Shown: positions 53,476 to 62,683 of the stretch, piece after piece
Layout of the letters: every line of letters begins with the position of its first letter
Numbering within the stretch: position 1 is the stretch's first letter
Source of the DNA: Mycolicibacterium lutetiense
GTDB lineage: Bacteria > Actinomycetota > Actinomycetes > Mycobacteriales > Mycobacteriaceae
Assembly: GCF_017876775.1 (NCBI RefSeq)
Contig: NZ_JAGIOP010000002.1
Span: 4,311,270 to 4,375,269, forward strand
Reading direction: 5' to 3'
DNA length: 64,000 nt
Position numbers and translations under genes: made by a program
The notes under the pieces: model-generated
Seen by the model: only the letters and a program-made list of their open reading frames with translations
Database searches by the model: none
What the model was told of the DNA's origin: nothing

Positions 53476-53645
53476 CCGTACAGGGTTTCGGCGTGTTGCG
53501 ATCGCGCTCGCTGATCGGTCTGTGATTGAAGCCGTGGTGGACACCGAGATTCCACAGGTACCCAACATGTCGTGCCCCGATAGATAGAAGGTTGACCACG
53601 TTGTCTTCGCTGACAGCAGCCGAGTAAACGTCTAACGTCTCTCCC

Positions 53646-54083
53646 GTGGATGACACGTCCGATCGCCTACTGAACTACGCCAGCCTCGCTCTCGGCGCCG
53701 CATTCAGTGTTGCGGGTCAGTTCTTGCCGAGATGGGCCAGCTGGCCGTTCTTCGTTGTCAGCCTGGCGATTCTGAGTTACTCGGTTTGGCAATTTGCCAA
53801 GCGGCGGTTCTTGCGTGGCCCATTCGGTGGCTCATTGGAGCGATTCTCGTTTGGGGAGTACGAGACGCGCTGGGGCAACTCCCCTTCTGACGTTCGCACG
53901 GCTGCGCGACTGATGCTCGAACTTGCGGCGACCGAATCTTCCCATCATCAAGTCCTTCAAGAGCTGCATCAGCGCAATGATCGCTGCATCCGCTTGATCG
54001 AGCCTACCTCCACTTCAAAGGTGGTCGTCAGACCATTGTTTCGGGCGAGAAGTTTGAACAGAGCTTCACCGACAAACGCATGA
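53646..54083 (+). CDS. Small membrane protein, hypothetical
   Basis: A 145-residue protein with two adjacent hydrophobic segments near residues 9-45 (LASLALGAAFSVAGQFL region and WPFFVVSLAILSYSVW) and a soluble helical C-terminus. GTG 53646 is the likely start. It lies 24 bp before a DUF6602-like gene in the same direction, so they may form a pair. No family is recognised. The first bases overlap the unrelated extension of the type ISP remnant on the other strand. Confidence 0.55.
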   Translation: MDDTSDRLLNYASLALGAAFSVAGQFLPRWASWPFFVVSLAILSYSVWQFAKRRFLRGPFGGSLERFSFGEYETRWGNSPSDVRTAARLMLELAATESSHHQVLQELHQRNDRCIRLIEPTSTSKVVVRPLFRARSLNRASPTNA

Positions 54084-54106
54084 CCGAAATCTATTAGGCT
54101 GGCTGG

Positions 54107-55054
54107 ATGATCCACAAGCATCACGAGTGGCTTACCGACGTGAATGAGTCCATCGTCAGGGATTACGAGCGTGAGCAAGAGATGGCCCGTACTAAGGGGC
54201 GCACCCAGGAGACCGGGCATGTCGTCGAGTCACTCTGGGACGGTGTGCTCACCGAGTGGCTGCCGCCGCAATACGAGGTCGATAAGCGGAAGTACATCTT
54301 ACTCGAAAACGAAGATGGTACGTCGCTCCCGAAGGAAACAGACATCCTCGTTTACCACCCTCACTATCCGGAGAAGCTACGCAAGAAAAACTATATTCTT
54401 GCCTCTGGCTTGGCTGCCGCTTTCAGCGTGAGGCGAACGGTCGGCAGAAAAGACATCGAGGATGCGTACAAAGAGGGCATTGCCCTCCGGCGCGGCATGA
54501 AGTTACGTGAAGCGACTCTCCAGGCCCACTTGATCCCGCCGGTCTTCTTCGGACTGCTCGGTGAATCTCACGATTGGAAGGCTCCGGGCAGCAAGCCGAA
54601 GGAAAACGTCAAAGCCATAACGGATGAGTTCGACCGAGACCTGGTTAAGGCGCCCCGTGAAGGACTCGATCTGTTATGTGTCGCAGATCTGGGGACATGG
54701 GGCCGAACAACTGCGGTGTTGCCTGAAAAGTTCATGAGGGGGCCCGTGTGGTCGGAAGAATTCAGGTCAGCCTTCAGTGGCAGCGCTGAAGCCCAATCGC
54801 TTGTTCTTTCCGGTATGAAGCATGACTATGAACAAACGAATCTGTCACCTCTGACTAATTTCGTTGGTTCATTGTGGAATATGCTGGCTCTTAATGACCC
54901 CACTCTGAAACCGCTCGCAGCCGGTTTCCGCATCACGAAGACTGTGGAGACTACCGGCGGCCTCAATATGGGGTCGGGGCCATACAAACTTGCCGACTTG
55001 GTTCCTCCGAAGATCGCAAATGGATACCGGAACGGAGAGCCCTGGTCCTACTGA
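54107..55054 (+). CDS. DUF6602-like protein, possible nuclease fold
   Basis: A 315-residue protein. The N-terminal half follows the pattern of DUF6602 proteins: an Arg/Glu helix, ETGHVVESLWDGVLTEWLP, then LPKETDILVYHP and YILASGLAAAFSVRRTV, the Asp and strand order of restriction-like folds, though the usual Glu-x-Lys is not clear. The gene is lower in GC than its neighbours, which suggests transfer. It lies in a defence-rich stretch next to a small membrane protein. Function is unknown. Confidence 0.6.
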   Translation: MIHKHHEWLTDVNESIVRDYEREQEMARTKGRTQETGHVVESLWDGVLTEWLPPQYEVDKRKYILLENEDGTSLPKETDILVYHPHYPEKLRKKNYILASGLAAAFSVRRTVGRKDIEDAYKEGIALRRGMKLREATLQAHLIPPVFFGLLGESHDWKAPGSKPKENVKAITDEFDRDLVKAPREGLDLLCVADLGTWGRTTAVLPEKFMRGPVWSEEFRSAFSGSAEAQSLVLSGMKHDYEQTNLSPLTNFVGSLWNMLALNDPTLKPLAAGFRITKTVETTGGLNMGSGPYKLADLVPPKIANGYRNGEPWSY

Positions 55055-55272
55055 CGGCCTAGGGGAGTTGTTTAGCGCACCTAGTTAGCGCCCTCGTAGC
55101 CGAGTCATCCTGTCCCACTCCATCTTTCACCACAACTGTGACACCTTGGCAAAACTGTGGGGTGGTGTTGGTCTAGAGTCCGCGAATATCGTGCCGCGTC
55201 GGTACCTTACGCTTAGCAGCTTCGAACAAGCGGCGAGCGGCTTCCATTCACGACAGGCTGCGTAACGCAACC

Positions 55273-56709
55273 TCATCCTGCGAAGATCCGTGGCCATTCG
55301 GAGTTCCAGTTATCACGCTGGTTGCTGAACCGTTCCGACTGTTCGGTCGCTGATGCGAGCACAGAATCCTGCACCCCAGCTTCGATCAACAGACGAAGCG
55401 TCAGCATCCAATGCAGCGACTGGTTGAGGGCGAGCATCTGGCGGAGCCTTTCGCCACCGAGGCCGTTCTGCCCGAGTCCGTGGGCTAAGGCGATGCGCTG
55501 ATCGACAACTTCTTTTTTCCACCGTCCTAGACGTCCAATACAGGCTGGAACAGCTTGGACAACCGGGCCGGCCAGCGCCGCCACCCGCTGTGGGTAGCTG
55601 CACTCGTGCCAGTAGTTCCGTAGCGCCGATGAGAAGCTCTCGGCGATCTCAGGAGGTATGTTTGACGAGCCTACCGCCGACAGCGATGCGCCGATCTGTT
55701 CAGTGCTGAACCGGCGAGCATCGGGATGGAGCGTCCGGTGGAGAGCCTCGACGGCAGTGGCCAGGGATAGCGCATCGGATTCAACTGTCGGGAACTCGTT
55801 GCGGATCACGGCGGCGAGAATTTGCGGCACCGGCGTGGTGCGACGATGCACCTCGAGCCATCGAGGAAGAAACTCGAGGCCCACGTCCATCCGCGTGAAA
55901 AGTAGCTCACCCGCCGCCTCAGGGGCAGAAGGGTCGATGCGGTAGCCATGCACCGAACACCATTTGCCTGCCCAAACGTCTAGCGACCTTATGGAGCACG
56001 GTTTGCCCGAGATCAGGGTCATGAGGTCGGCGAGCGGGTTCAGGACACGCACCCCCACGTCGGTAATGCTCCAGCCGTTGAAGAGTTCGAACTCCAATTG
56101 GCTGGTTGCCTTGACATGGAAGCCTCGAATGCCAGGGGGTCGGTGCGTCACGGAAGGACCAAGCGTGACATAACCTGCGTCGTCGACGAGTTCGGCGTCG
56201 AGAGATTTGTTTCGCAGATCCATGTGCCAGTCGAGCTTCAGCCGATCATCGAGATGGACAGTTGTTGAAAGCGCGGGGATAGCGGCCCATTCGGCGAGGT
56301 TCGTGACATCAGGGCGGATTCCCTGCAACGGGAGATCAGGATCGGGCAGGTGTTCGCCGACGATGCACCACGTGGCCGCAAGCCTTTGCATGGAGGGGCC
56401 GGTGTTAGGCCTGCCAAGGAAGGACCTGCGACGGGTTGTGTACGAGTCCCACAAAGTGATCTTGCTCGGTCGTAGTGGGATGGATCCCAAGACGACCATG
56501 TCGTCAGGATCGTCACGCATCTTCATTGTTGACCCGCTAGACCCGGTCGCCTCTATCGAAAACCGTGGTGTTAGTTCGGGGCTCACGTCAAGGCGGACTT
56601 CGGTACCGTCCACCTCAAGCATTCCGGTTACACGTAAATCACCGAGGTTTGGTAACCAGAACTGACCAAGGGAACTCGTTGTCTGCACGGGAAAATTGTT
56701 ACTGGACAT
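55273..56709 (-). CDS. ApeA-like HEPN anti-phage protein
   Basis: A 478-residue protein. The N-terminal about 300 residues begin GQFWLPNLGDLRVTGMLEVDG, like the ApeA N-terminal domain. The C-terminal part is helical and contains DQRIALAHGLGQNG, an Arg-x4-His HEPN ribonuclease motif near residue 408. ApeA proteins cause abortive infection by RNA cleavage after phage sensing. It stands alone between a DUF6602-like gene and a type I restriction operon. The domain call is by eye; length and layout fit the family. Confidence 0.68.
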   Translation of the reverse strand: MSSNNFPVQTTSSLGQFWLPNLGDLRVTGMLEVDGTEVRLDVSPELTPRFSIEATGSSGSTMKMRDDPDDMVVLGSIPLRPSKITLWDSYTTRRRSFLGRPNTGPSMQRLAATWCIVGEHLPDPDLPLQGIRPDVTNLAEWAAIPALSTTVHLDDRLKLDWHMDLRNKSLDAELVDDAGYVTLGPSVTHRPPGIRGFHVKATSQLEFELFNGWSITDVGVRVLNPLADLMTLISGKPCSIRSLDVWAGKWCSVHGYRIDPSAPEAAGELLFTRMDVGLEFLPRWLEVHRRTTPVPQILAAVIRNEFPTVESDALSLATAVEALHRTLHPDARRFSTEQIGASLSAVGSSNIPPEIAESFSSALRNYWHECSYPQRVAALAGPVVQAVPACIGRLGRWKKEVVDQRIALAHGLGQNGLGGERLRQMLALNQSLHWMLTLRLLIEAGVQDSVLASATEQSERFSNQRDNWNSEWPRIFAG

Positions 56710-56774
56710 GCGCAGTCATGTTTCGTTGCTGCGGAGGAATCCTGCGCAGCGGGCTGGTCTCGCTCACCCCGCTA

Positions 56775-57497
56775 CTACCCCCACTTCTCATCGGCGAGCG
56801 GAGCGTCGTTGAGTCGATCGCGTCGGGTTCGCCAGTCGGGCATCGCCTCATCCATGAGCTTCGTGAATTGGTTGCCATGGTTGCGCTCGAAGTAATGCAT
56901 CATCTCGTGAACGACGATGTACTCCAAGCAGTCCGGATGCTTCTTGGCGAGCTCGACGTTGAACGTCAGCCGCCGGGTTTCGCGATTGCAGGTTCCCCAT
57001 TTGGTTCGCATGCGACGGATAATCCAGTCCGGTACCTGCGTGGCGAGCTTCGACTCCCAGGTCGAGATCAAAGCTGGGATCGCCGCGCGCAACTGCATCC
57101 GGTACCAGGTGTCGAGCACGGTGCGGCGCTGCTCGGCGTTACGGTCAGACGGCACATACAGGATCAGTCGATCACCATCGATCTCCACGAGGGCACGGCC
57201 CGGCCGCTCAACGACCGTGAGCCGGCGGCGCACACCCCACACGTAGTGGGATTCTCCCGTAACCATTTCGCGCTCTGACTGCCGGTCGGTCGAACGGAGC
57301 TGCGCACGTTGACGCTTGATCCACGGCAGCCGTTGGATGACAGCGAGACGCACCTGGTCGTCATCGAGCCGCCGCGGCGCGGCCACACGCACGCGGCCCG
57401 TCGGTGGGTAGACACCGATGTGCAGGTTCTTGATGTCCTTGTAGACGACGTCGATGTCGATGCCGCGGACGGTGAGGTAGGCGCTAGCGGTATTCAT
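56775..57497 (-). CDS. YgjP-like zinc metallopeptidase (M48/SprT-like)
   Basis: A 240-residue protein with zinc site HEMMHYFERNHG near residue 200 (HExxH, then a third His) and the family segment MRTKWGTCNRETRRLTFNVEL, cited here as residues about 163-183. Such YgjP/WLM-type peptidases are often the last gene of type I restriction operons. Its start overlaps the end of hsdR by 14 bp. A role in restriction control is possible but unproven. Confidence 0.85.
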   Translation of the reverse strand: MNTASAYLTVRGIDIDVVYKDIKNLHIGVYPPTGRVRVAAPRRLDDDQVRLAVIQRLPWIKRQRAQLRSTDRQSEREMVTGESHYVWGVRRRLTVVERPGRALVEIDGDRLILYVPSDRNAEQRRTVLDTWYRMQLRAAIPALISTWESKLATQVPDWIIRRMRTKWGTCNRETRRLTFNVELAKKHPDCLEYIVVHEMMHYFERNHGNQFTKLMDEAMPDWRTRRDRLNDAPLADEKWG

Positions 57498-60400
57498 TGC
57501 GTGCCTTCACCAGTTCAAACAGTTCATCGAGCCGGTCAAAATCGTCAGGAAGTGTGCGGCTGATCGCTCTCTTGACGACCTTCTCCTTCATCGTGTTGCC
57601 AACCCAGTCATGCGGCTTGCTCGTCAGGATCGCGGTGTCGACCCGGATGGGCATCGTAGGGTCGGGCCATCCGAAGTCGATCAGAGCGCGGCGTGCGCCG
57701 TTGTCGGCCCAGTCTGGGTATTTGGTATCGGATTCCTTACTGCCGAGCTTCTTGGCGGCGTCGAGCAACTTGGCCAGGAACTCCCGGTAGTCAATGGCCT
57801 GCTGGCGGCGCTGTTCAATAATGGCGTCGAGCAGCTCACTCATCTTGTCGTAGTACTTCGGGTTCATCGCGTGCTCGTCGATGATCACCTTGCGCATGTT
57901 GTTGGTGATCGTCTCGGCGACCGCCTCGGGGTCCTTCTTGATCCCGGTCGGTAGCTTGTCGATTGCCCCCGCACCGAGCTTCACGATCAGATCGATCAGG
58001 CCCGAGTCCTCGAAATTGGAGACGACTTCGGAGGCGCCGGCGTGGATGTAGGTGTCGAGCAGGAACCGCATCCCTGCCTCGTACTGCTTGAAATCGACGT
58101 CCTCGCCCGCACCGAGCTTCACCTCAGCGCGCACGTTGACGTAGTGCGCGATCTCGGATTTGATCGCCTCGGCCTCGGCCGCGCTGTACCCGGCGGTGGT
58201 CATGTCGTTGGCGAGGTTGGCGTAGGCGCGGGTGACGGCGGCAACAGCTTTGTACAGTTCAACGCGCTTGGGTTCGTTGGCCTTGAGCTGAATGGCGTTG
58301 CCCTGCTCCAGGGCGCAGAAGTACTGCTGGTAAAGCAGCGTGCTCTTAGGCTGCGCAACGGGTTCGACCAGGGCGCGGATACGTTCAAGGGCTTCGTCAA
58401 GGTCGTCGCGGGCCTTCTCAATGCGATCGGAGAGCAGTCCCTCGATGTCTTTCTTCTCGTAGCCGTCCAGTGCACCGGAGGTGTAGTCGGTGATCGCGTC
58501 TTCGAGCGAGTTGAACAGGTCCTGGTAGTCGACGATGTAGCCGTAGTCTTTGTCGTCGCCGTCGAGGCGGTTGACGCGGCAGATGGCTTGGAAGAGGCCG
58601 TGGTCGCGCATCTTCTTGTCGATGTAGAGGTAGGTGGCGCTGGGTGCGTCGAAGCCGGTGAGCAGTTTGTCGACCACGATCAGCAGCCGCATCTGGCCGG
58701 GGTTCTCGATGAACTGGCGCTTGACGGCCTTCTCGAACTCTTCGACCTTGCCCATCGCGGTGTCTTCGGGCTCGTCGAAGTAGTCGGCCAGCATCTTGCG
58801 GTAGATGTCGTACTGGCGGATCTTCTCGGTCTTGCCTTCGCCGGAGTCTTCTTTGGCTATGTCGCTGGCGTTGGGGGTGTAGCTGGTGACGATGGCGCAC
58901 TTGCCCTTGAAGCCGGCGTTGCAGAACAGCTCGTAGAACTTGCAGGCCTGGTAGATGGATGAACCGACGAGCATGGCGTTGCCGTGCCCATCCATCAGGC
59001 GGGGCTTGGTCTCCATGTCGAGCAGGATGTCGTTGACGATCTGCTTGGCGCGTGGCTCACTGGAGACGACCTTTTGCATGGTGCCCCAACGCTTTTTGAG
59101 CTCAGCCTTGGATAGATCGGTCATGCCTTTGGTCTTGACCTCGAACCACTTGTCGACCTGATGAGGCGACATCAGATCCTGGTCGATGTTGCGGGCCTCG
59201 TATTGCAGGTCGAGCACGACGCCGTCGGTGACGGCTTCGTCGAATTTGTAGGTGTGGATGAACGTGCCGAAGGTCTCGATGCTGGTGGCCTTATCGGCCT
59301 TGAGCAGCGGGGTGCCGGTGAAGCCGATGAACATTGCCTCGGGCAGCAGTGCGTTCATGGCGGTGTGCATCTTGCCAGACTGGGTGCGGTGGGCTTCGTC
59401 GACGAAGACGAAGATGTTGCCTTTGGCTTTGAAATCCTGCGGGACGGTTGCCTGCAGCTCTTTGATGAACTCGGCGGTCGCCGCGTCGTCCTCGTTGTCG
59501 TTGTCGGCGGCGCGGAACTTGTGCACGAGCGAGCAGATCAGCCACTCCTCGCTGGCGTTGAGTGTGCTGATCAGGTCGGCGCCGCTCGTGGTGCGGTAGA
59601 TCTGCTCGTTGACACCGTTGAAGACCTTCTCGATCTGGTCGTCGAGTTCGGTGCGGTCGGTGATCAGCAGCACCCGCGCATCCGGTTCGTTCTCGCGAAT
59701 CCACTTGGCCAGCCACACCATCGTCAAGCTCTTGCCCGAACCCTGGGTGTGCCAGATGATGCCACCCTCGCGTTTCGAGATGCGGCCTTGGGCGGCTTTG
59801 ACGCCGAAGTATTGGTTGTGGCGCGGACCCTTCTTGATGCCCGCATCGAAGACGATGAAGTTATGGATCAACTCCAGCAGACTGTACTTGTTGCACATTT
59901 GAAGCAGTGCCCGGTCGAGTGGGTCACCGACATCGGACGGCTCTTTCCACTCCAGCCAGTACTTCTCCTGCGTGTCGATGACGCCGTAGCGCAACCCTTC
60001 GACGTCGTTGCCGGCGAAGACGAACTGCACCGTCGAAAAGAACGACCGGATGAACTCCGGCTTCTGGTTACCGATCGTCTGCCGGATACCCTCGGACACA
60101 GCGACTTTGGAACGCTTGAGTTCCAGCGTGGCGAGCGCCAGGCCGTTGACGTACAGCACCACGTCGGGGCGCTTGGTGTGGTGGCCGGCGACGGTGACTT
60201 CCTCCACGACAACGAAGTGGTTGGCGTCGGGGTTCTTCCAGTCGATCAGCCAGACCGTCTCGGCCTGCTCGCCCACGCCAGGCTTGACCTTCACGCCGTA
60301 GCGCAGCAGCCTGTAGACGTCCCTGTTCGCTTCATACAGGTCGTGACCGGCGCCGACCGAGGCAGCTTTGCCGAGCTGGTCGAGCGCACGGTTGATCAGG

Positions 60401-60570
60401 TTATCGTCGTAGCCGCGCGCCGTGAGGTTTTGGGTGAGCAGATCGGTTTCAACGTTTGTGTTGTGCTCGCGGTGCCCCCAATTGCCGAGATACTCGTAAC
60501 CGAGCTGGTCGCGAAACAGCGCGACGACGCGGTTCTGGGTCCTGCGTTCAGGCTGGCCGACGTCACTCAC
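57484..60570 (-). CDS. hsdR: Type I restriction enzyme R subunit
   Basis: A 1028-residue HsdR. An N-terminal nuclease core has RPDVVLYVNG and LELKR (Asp near 136, Glu-x-Lys near 150). The SF2 helicase motor follows: WHTQGSGKSLTM (Walker A, near 285), FVDEAHRTQSG (DEAH), FTGTPLL, and a C-terminal helicase half with LLTGFDAP. It cleaves unmodified DNA after translocation with HsdM and HsdS. GTG 60570 overlaps the GIY-YIG gene stop by GTGA; the longer frame adds poor sequence. Confidence 0.93.
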   Translation of the reverse strand: MSDVGQPERRTQNRVVALFRDQLGYEYLGNWGHREHNTNVETDLLTQNLTARGYDDNLINRALDQLGKAASVGAGHDLYEANRDVYRLLRYGVKVKPGVGEQAETVWLIDWKNPDANHFVVVEEVTVAGHHTKRPDVVLYVNGLALATLELKRSKVAVSEGIRQTIGNQKPEFIRSFFSTVQFVFAGNDVEGLRYGVIDTQEKYWLEWKEPSDVGDPLDRALLQMCNKYSLLELIHNFIVFDAGIKKGPRHNQYFGVKAAQGRISKREGGIIWHTQGSGKSLTMVWLAKWIRENEPDARVLLITDRTELDDQIEKVFNGVNEQIYRTTSGADLISTLNASEEWLICSLVHKFRAADNDNEDDAATAEFIKELQATVPQDFKAKGNIFVFVDEAHRTQSGKMHTAMNALLPEAMFIGFTGTPLLKADKATSIETFGTFIHTYKFDEAVTDGVVLDLQYEARNIDQDLMSPHQVDKWFEVKTKGMTDLSKAELKKRWGTMQKVVSSEPRAKQIVNDILLDMETKPRLMDGHGNAMLVGSSIYQACKFYELFCNAGFKGKCAIVTSYTPNASDIAKEDSGEGKTEKIRQYDIYRKMLADYFDEPEDTAMGKVEEFEKAVKRQFIENPGQMRLLIVVDKLLTGFDAPSATYLYIDKKMRDHGLFQAICRVNRLDGDDKDYGYIVDYQDLFNSLEDAITDYTSGALDGYEKKDIEGLLSDRIEKARDDLDEALERIRALVEPVAQPKSTLLYQQYFCALEQGNAIQLKANEPKRVELYKAVAAVTRAYANLANDMTTAGYSAAEAEAIKSEIAHYVNVRAEVKLGAGEDVDFKQYEAGMRFLLDTYIHAGASEVVSNFEDSGLIDLIVKLGAGAIDKLPTGIKKDPEAVAETITNNMRKVIIDEHAMNPKYYDKMSELLDAIIEQRRQQAIDYREFLAKLLDAAKKLGSKESDTKYPDWADNGARRALIDFGWPDPTMPIRVDTAILTSKPHDWVGNTMKEKVVKRAISRTLPDDFDRLDELFELVKARNEYR

Positions 60571-61508
60571 GAACCGGCCCCCCGGCTCATCGCCTCGTCC
60601 ACACCTTCGGTCTCCCACTGCCCATACCGAGTAGATGTGCCCTGGATGATCCACTTCGTGCGGCCGTTCGAAGCGCGGCCCGCCACCACCGCTGCGGCAG
60701 CGCTCGGACTAGCGAAGACATGGTTGCGGGTAAAGCGCATGTTCGCGCCGTCAGGCGCCGGTTCCAGAGTGCCGTCCTGCTCCAGTTTTTCGCGCAGCCG
60801 CCGGTAATTGTGGGTGGCCACACCAGTCCAGGAAGCCCGCGCCTCAGACCGCTCGAACACGGTGAACTCACCGTCGATCACCTGTGCAGTGGCGGTCACA
60901 CCCACCTTGGGTAGAGCCATGGTGAACAGCGGTGAGTTGGTGCGTCCATTTGCCGGATCGGTGGTGGATACAGCGGGAGCCGTTCGTGGTGACCGCAGAA
61001 TATTCACCCCGAGCACCGGCAGCACGATCTTGGCTTGTTCGATGAAGTACTCCATGTCCGACACGTCCGCCTCCGGCAGGGTGATCGGTGGAGGTGTGGT
61101 GCCGTTGGTGAGCTTCGCCCGACTGGCCTGCAAGGCAAGGGTTATCAGCCGACTTTCCAGGTAGCGGGCGTGTGCCTTCGTCAGGTTGGTGTCTTTGCTC
61201 GTCAGCATGATGGCTCGATCCCAGAAGTCTTTGCCGTTCTGGTCTTCCGAGCGGGCGTGCTGATACAGCCGCTTGCTGACGTCGTCACCTTCGCCGATAT
61301 AGGCCTTCTGCCCGCCAAGGCTGTCCGGATCATCACCGAGCAGGATGTAGATACCGGTGCGCGTCGCCTCCGGACGCTGCAACAGTGCCGCCAAGTCCGA
61401 ACGCGGCGCCGCCACAACGTGACCGGTCCAGTTCATGATCTCAGCCGTGAGTAGGCCACCTGGTGTGCCGTCAGCCAGGAACAGGCGAACGGACTTGCCA
61501 GCGCTCAT
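60567..61508 (-). CDS. GIY-YIG nuclease-family protein with DUF4357-like tail
   Basis: A 313-residue protein. Residues about 50-115 form a GIY-YIG-like domain (GIYILLGDD then AYIGEGDDVSKRL). The C-terminal about 60 residues (ASPSAAAAVVAGRASNGRTKW) resemble DUF4357, a domain found in restriction-linked proteins. It overlaps both hsdS and hsdR by 4 bp and is thus built into the operon. It may modulate or add to restriction; this is not established. Confidence 0.8.
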   Translation of the reverse strand: MSAGKSVRLFLADGTPGGLLTAEIMNWTGHVVAAPRSDLAALLQRPEATRTGIYILLGDDPDSLGGQKAYIGEGDDVSKRLYQHARSEDQNGKDFWDRAIMLTSKDTNLTKAHARYLESRLITLALQASRAKLTNGTTPPPITLPEADVSDMEYFIEQAKIVLPVLGVNILRSPRTAPAVSTTDPANGRTNSPLFTMALPKVGVTATAQVIDGEFTVFERSEARASWTGVATHNYRRLREKLEQDGTLEPAPDGANMRFTRNHVFASPSAAAAVVAGRASNGRTKWIIQGTSTRYGQWETEGVDEAMSRGAGS

Positions 61509-62683
61509 GACGTAGCCTCCACAAGTAGGCGCGTGCGCCCTGTTAGCAGCTGCTGCATCATGCCGGCCTTGATGTCGCGCATCTTGTCGAGACGCACGTG
61601 AAGCGCGGCGAGTTGTTCGTCCACATCCCAGAGCGCCTCTCCGATGCTGTGTTGCTCGGCTGGCTCCGGTACGCGAACACGACCACCTCTGATAACGCGT
61701 GAGTCAATACTGGGAAATGTTGATCCCGATTGGAGCTTCAGCAGTTCCGTGACGACTGCATCCAGCGCATAGCGGATGTAATTCTGATCGTTTCTGCCCT
61801 TCGCGCGGACTGCCGCTATTCCTCGGCCGATGCAGTACGGCCGGTCGGCGGTGTTCATGCGTCCGGTTGAACTCCCGCGGACGCAGATCAGAATGTCTTC
61901 GGGTTCGCAGAATCTAACCGGATCAGTGGTCCACTGTTTAACAGTTGGATGCCGATCCGTGAATTCAGTGGGGCCGTTGATGAGCGGCACACCAGCTCCA
62001 TCACGGTTGTAGGAGGCTCCTGCCGGTGACTGCCCCATTATGACGTCAGCTATGTCGCCGAGAACACCGCTCCGCAGTGGCCCGTTGAAGCCCGGCAGGC
62101 GGGTGCGACCGGTCAAGAGCTGCTGCATCATGCCCTGCTTGATCGCCTGCTTCTTGGCGATGAGGCGTTCGAGGGCTGCGATCAGATCATCGGCTTCTTG
62201 GAGCGCATCACCAATCCGACGCTGTTCCGTTTCTAAAGGCAACGGCAGCGGCATCAGAACGAACTTCTCGCGCGGAAGGTGCGCGATGCTTGTCTGAGTC
62301 ACAAAATCAGAAAAGGCGCCAATTGACGACCAGTACTCCAGAAAGGCCAGCATCAGACGCGCGTCGTAGCCTCTCTTCGCGCGCAGCCGATGAAGCGCCT
62401 TTTGGTAGTAGCACTCGGGCAGCTCGTTTCGCCAGATCGCCCCTCGCCCAACGTCGCCACCTTCACATACCAGGAGGTCACCGTCTCGCAAGCGATAGCG
62501 CTGAAGGTCCGAACGAGTCATGGGAACAATGCCACCGACTGAAACATCGATCCGTCCCCACTGAACCGCGCGATTTCCAAGATATGGTTTCGGAACGCCA
62601 ACATTCTTGGCTGCGTCAAGCATCTTCCCAAGCTGAACGTCGAATTGTTCGCCTACTGTTGACGTAGCCCACGCCCCGGTCAC
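61505..62683 (-). CDS. hsdS: Type I restriction enzyme specificity subunit
   Basis: A 392-residue HsdS with two target recognition domains, each followed by a coiled-coil spacer. The repeated boundary segments IKQGMMQQLLTGRTRLPG (about 190) and IKAGMMQQLLTGRTRLLV (near the C-terminus) show the internal duplication. The two halves define a bipartite DNA target. It overlaps hsdM and the GIY-YIG gene by ATGA. It appears intact. Confidence 0.92.
   Translation of the reverse strand: MTGAWATSTVGEQFDVQLGKMLDAAKNVGVPKPYLGNRAVQWGRIDVSVGGIVPMTRSDLQRYRLRDGDLLVCEGGDVGRGAIWRNELPECYYQKALHRLRAKRGYDARLMLAFLEYWSSIGAFSDFVTQTSIAHLPREKFVLMPLPLPLETEQRRIGDALQEADDLIAALERLIAKKQAIKQGMMQQLLTGRTRLPGFNGPLRSGVLGDIADVIMGQSPAGASYNRDGAGVPLINGPTEFTDRHPTVKQWTTDPVRFCEPEDILICVRGSSTGRMNTADRPYCIGRGIAAVRAKGRNDQNYIRYALDAVVTELLKLQSGSTFPSIDSRVIRGGRVRVPEPAEQHSIGEALWDVDEQLAALHVRLDKMRDIKAGMMQQLLTGRTRLLVEATS

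Noticed and set aside
53476..53656. Treating the type ISP frame as a complete gene from 53656
   Set aside because: The first about 60 residues do not resemble any type ISP segment, and the helicase and nuclease parts are missing.
59161..60807. Long plus-strand frame opposite hsdR
   Set aside because: Its composition (Val, Leu, Asp, Gly rich without motifs) is what the reverse of a high-GC coding gene gives; hsdR is certain.
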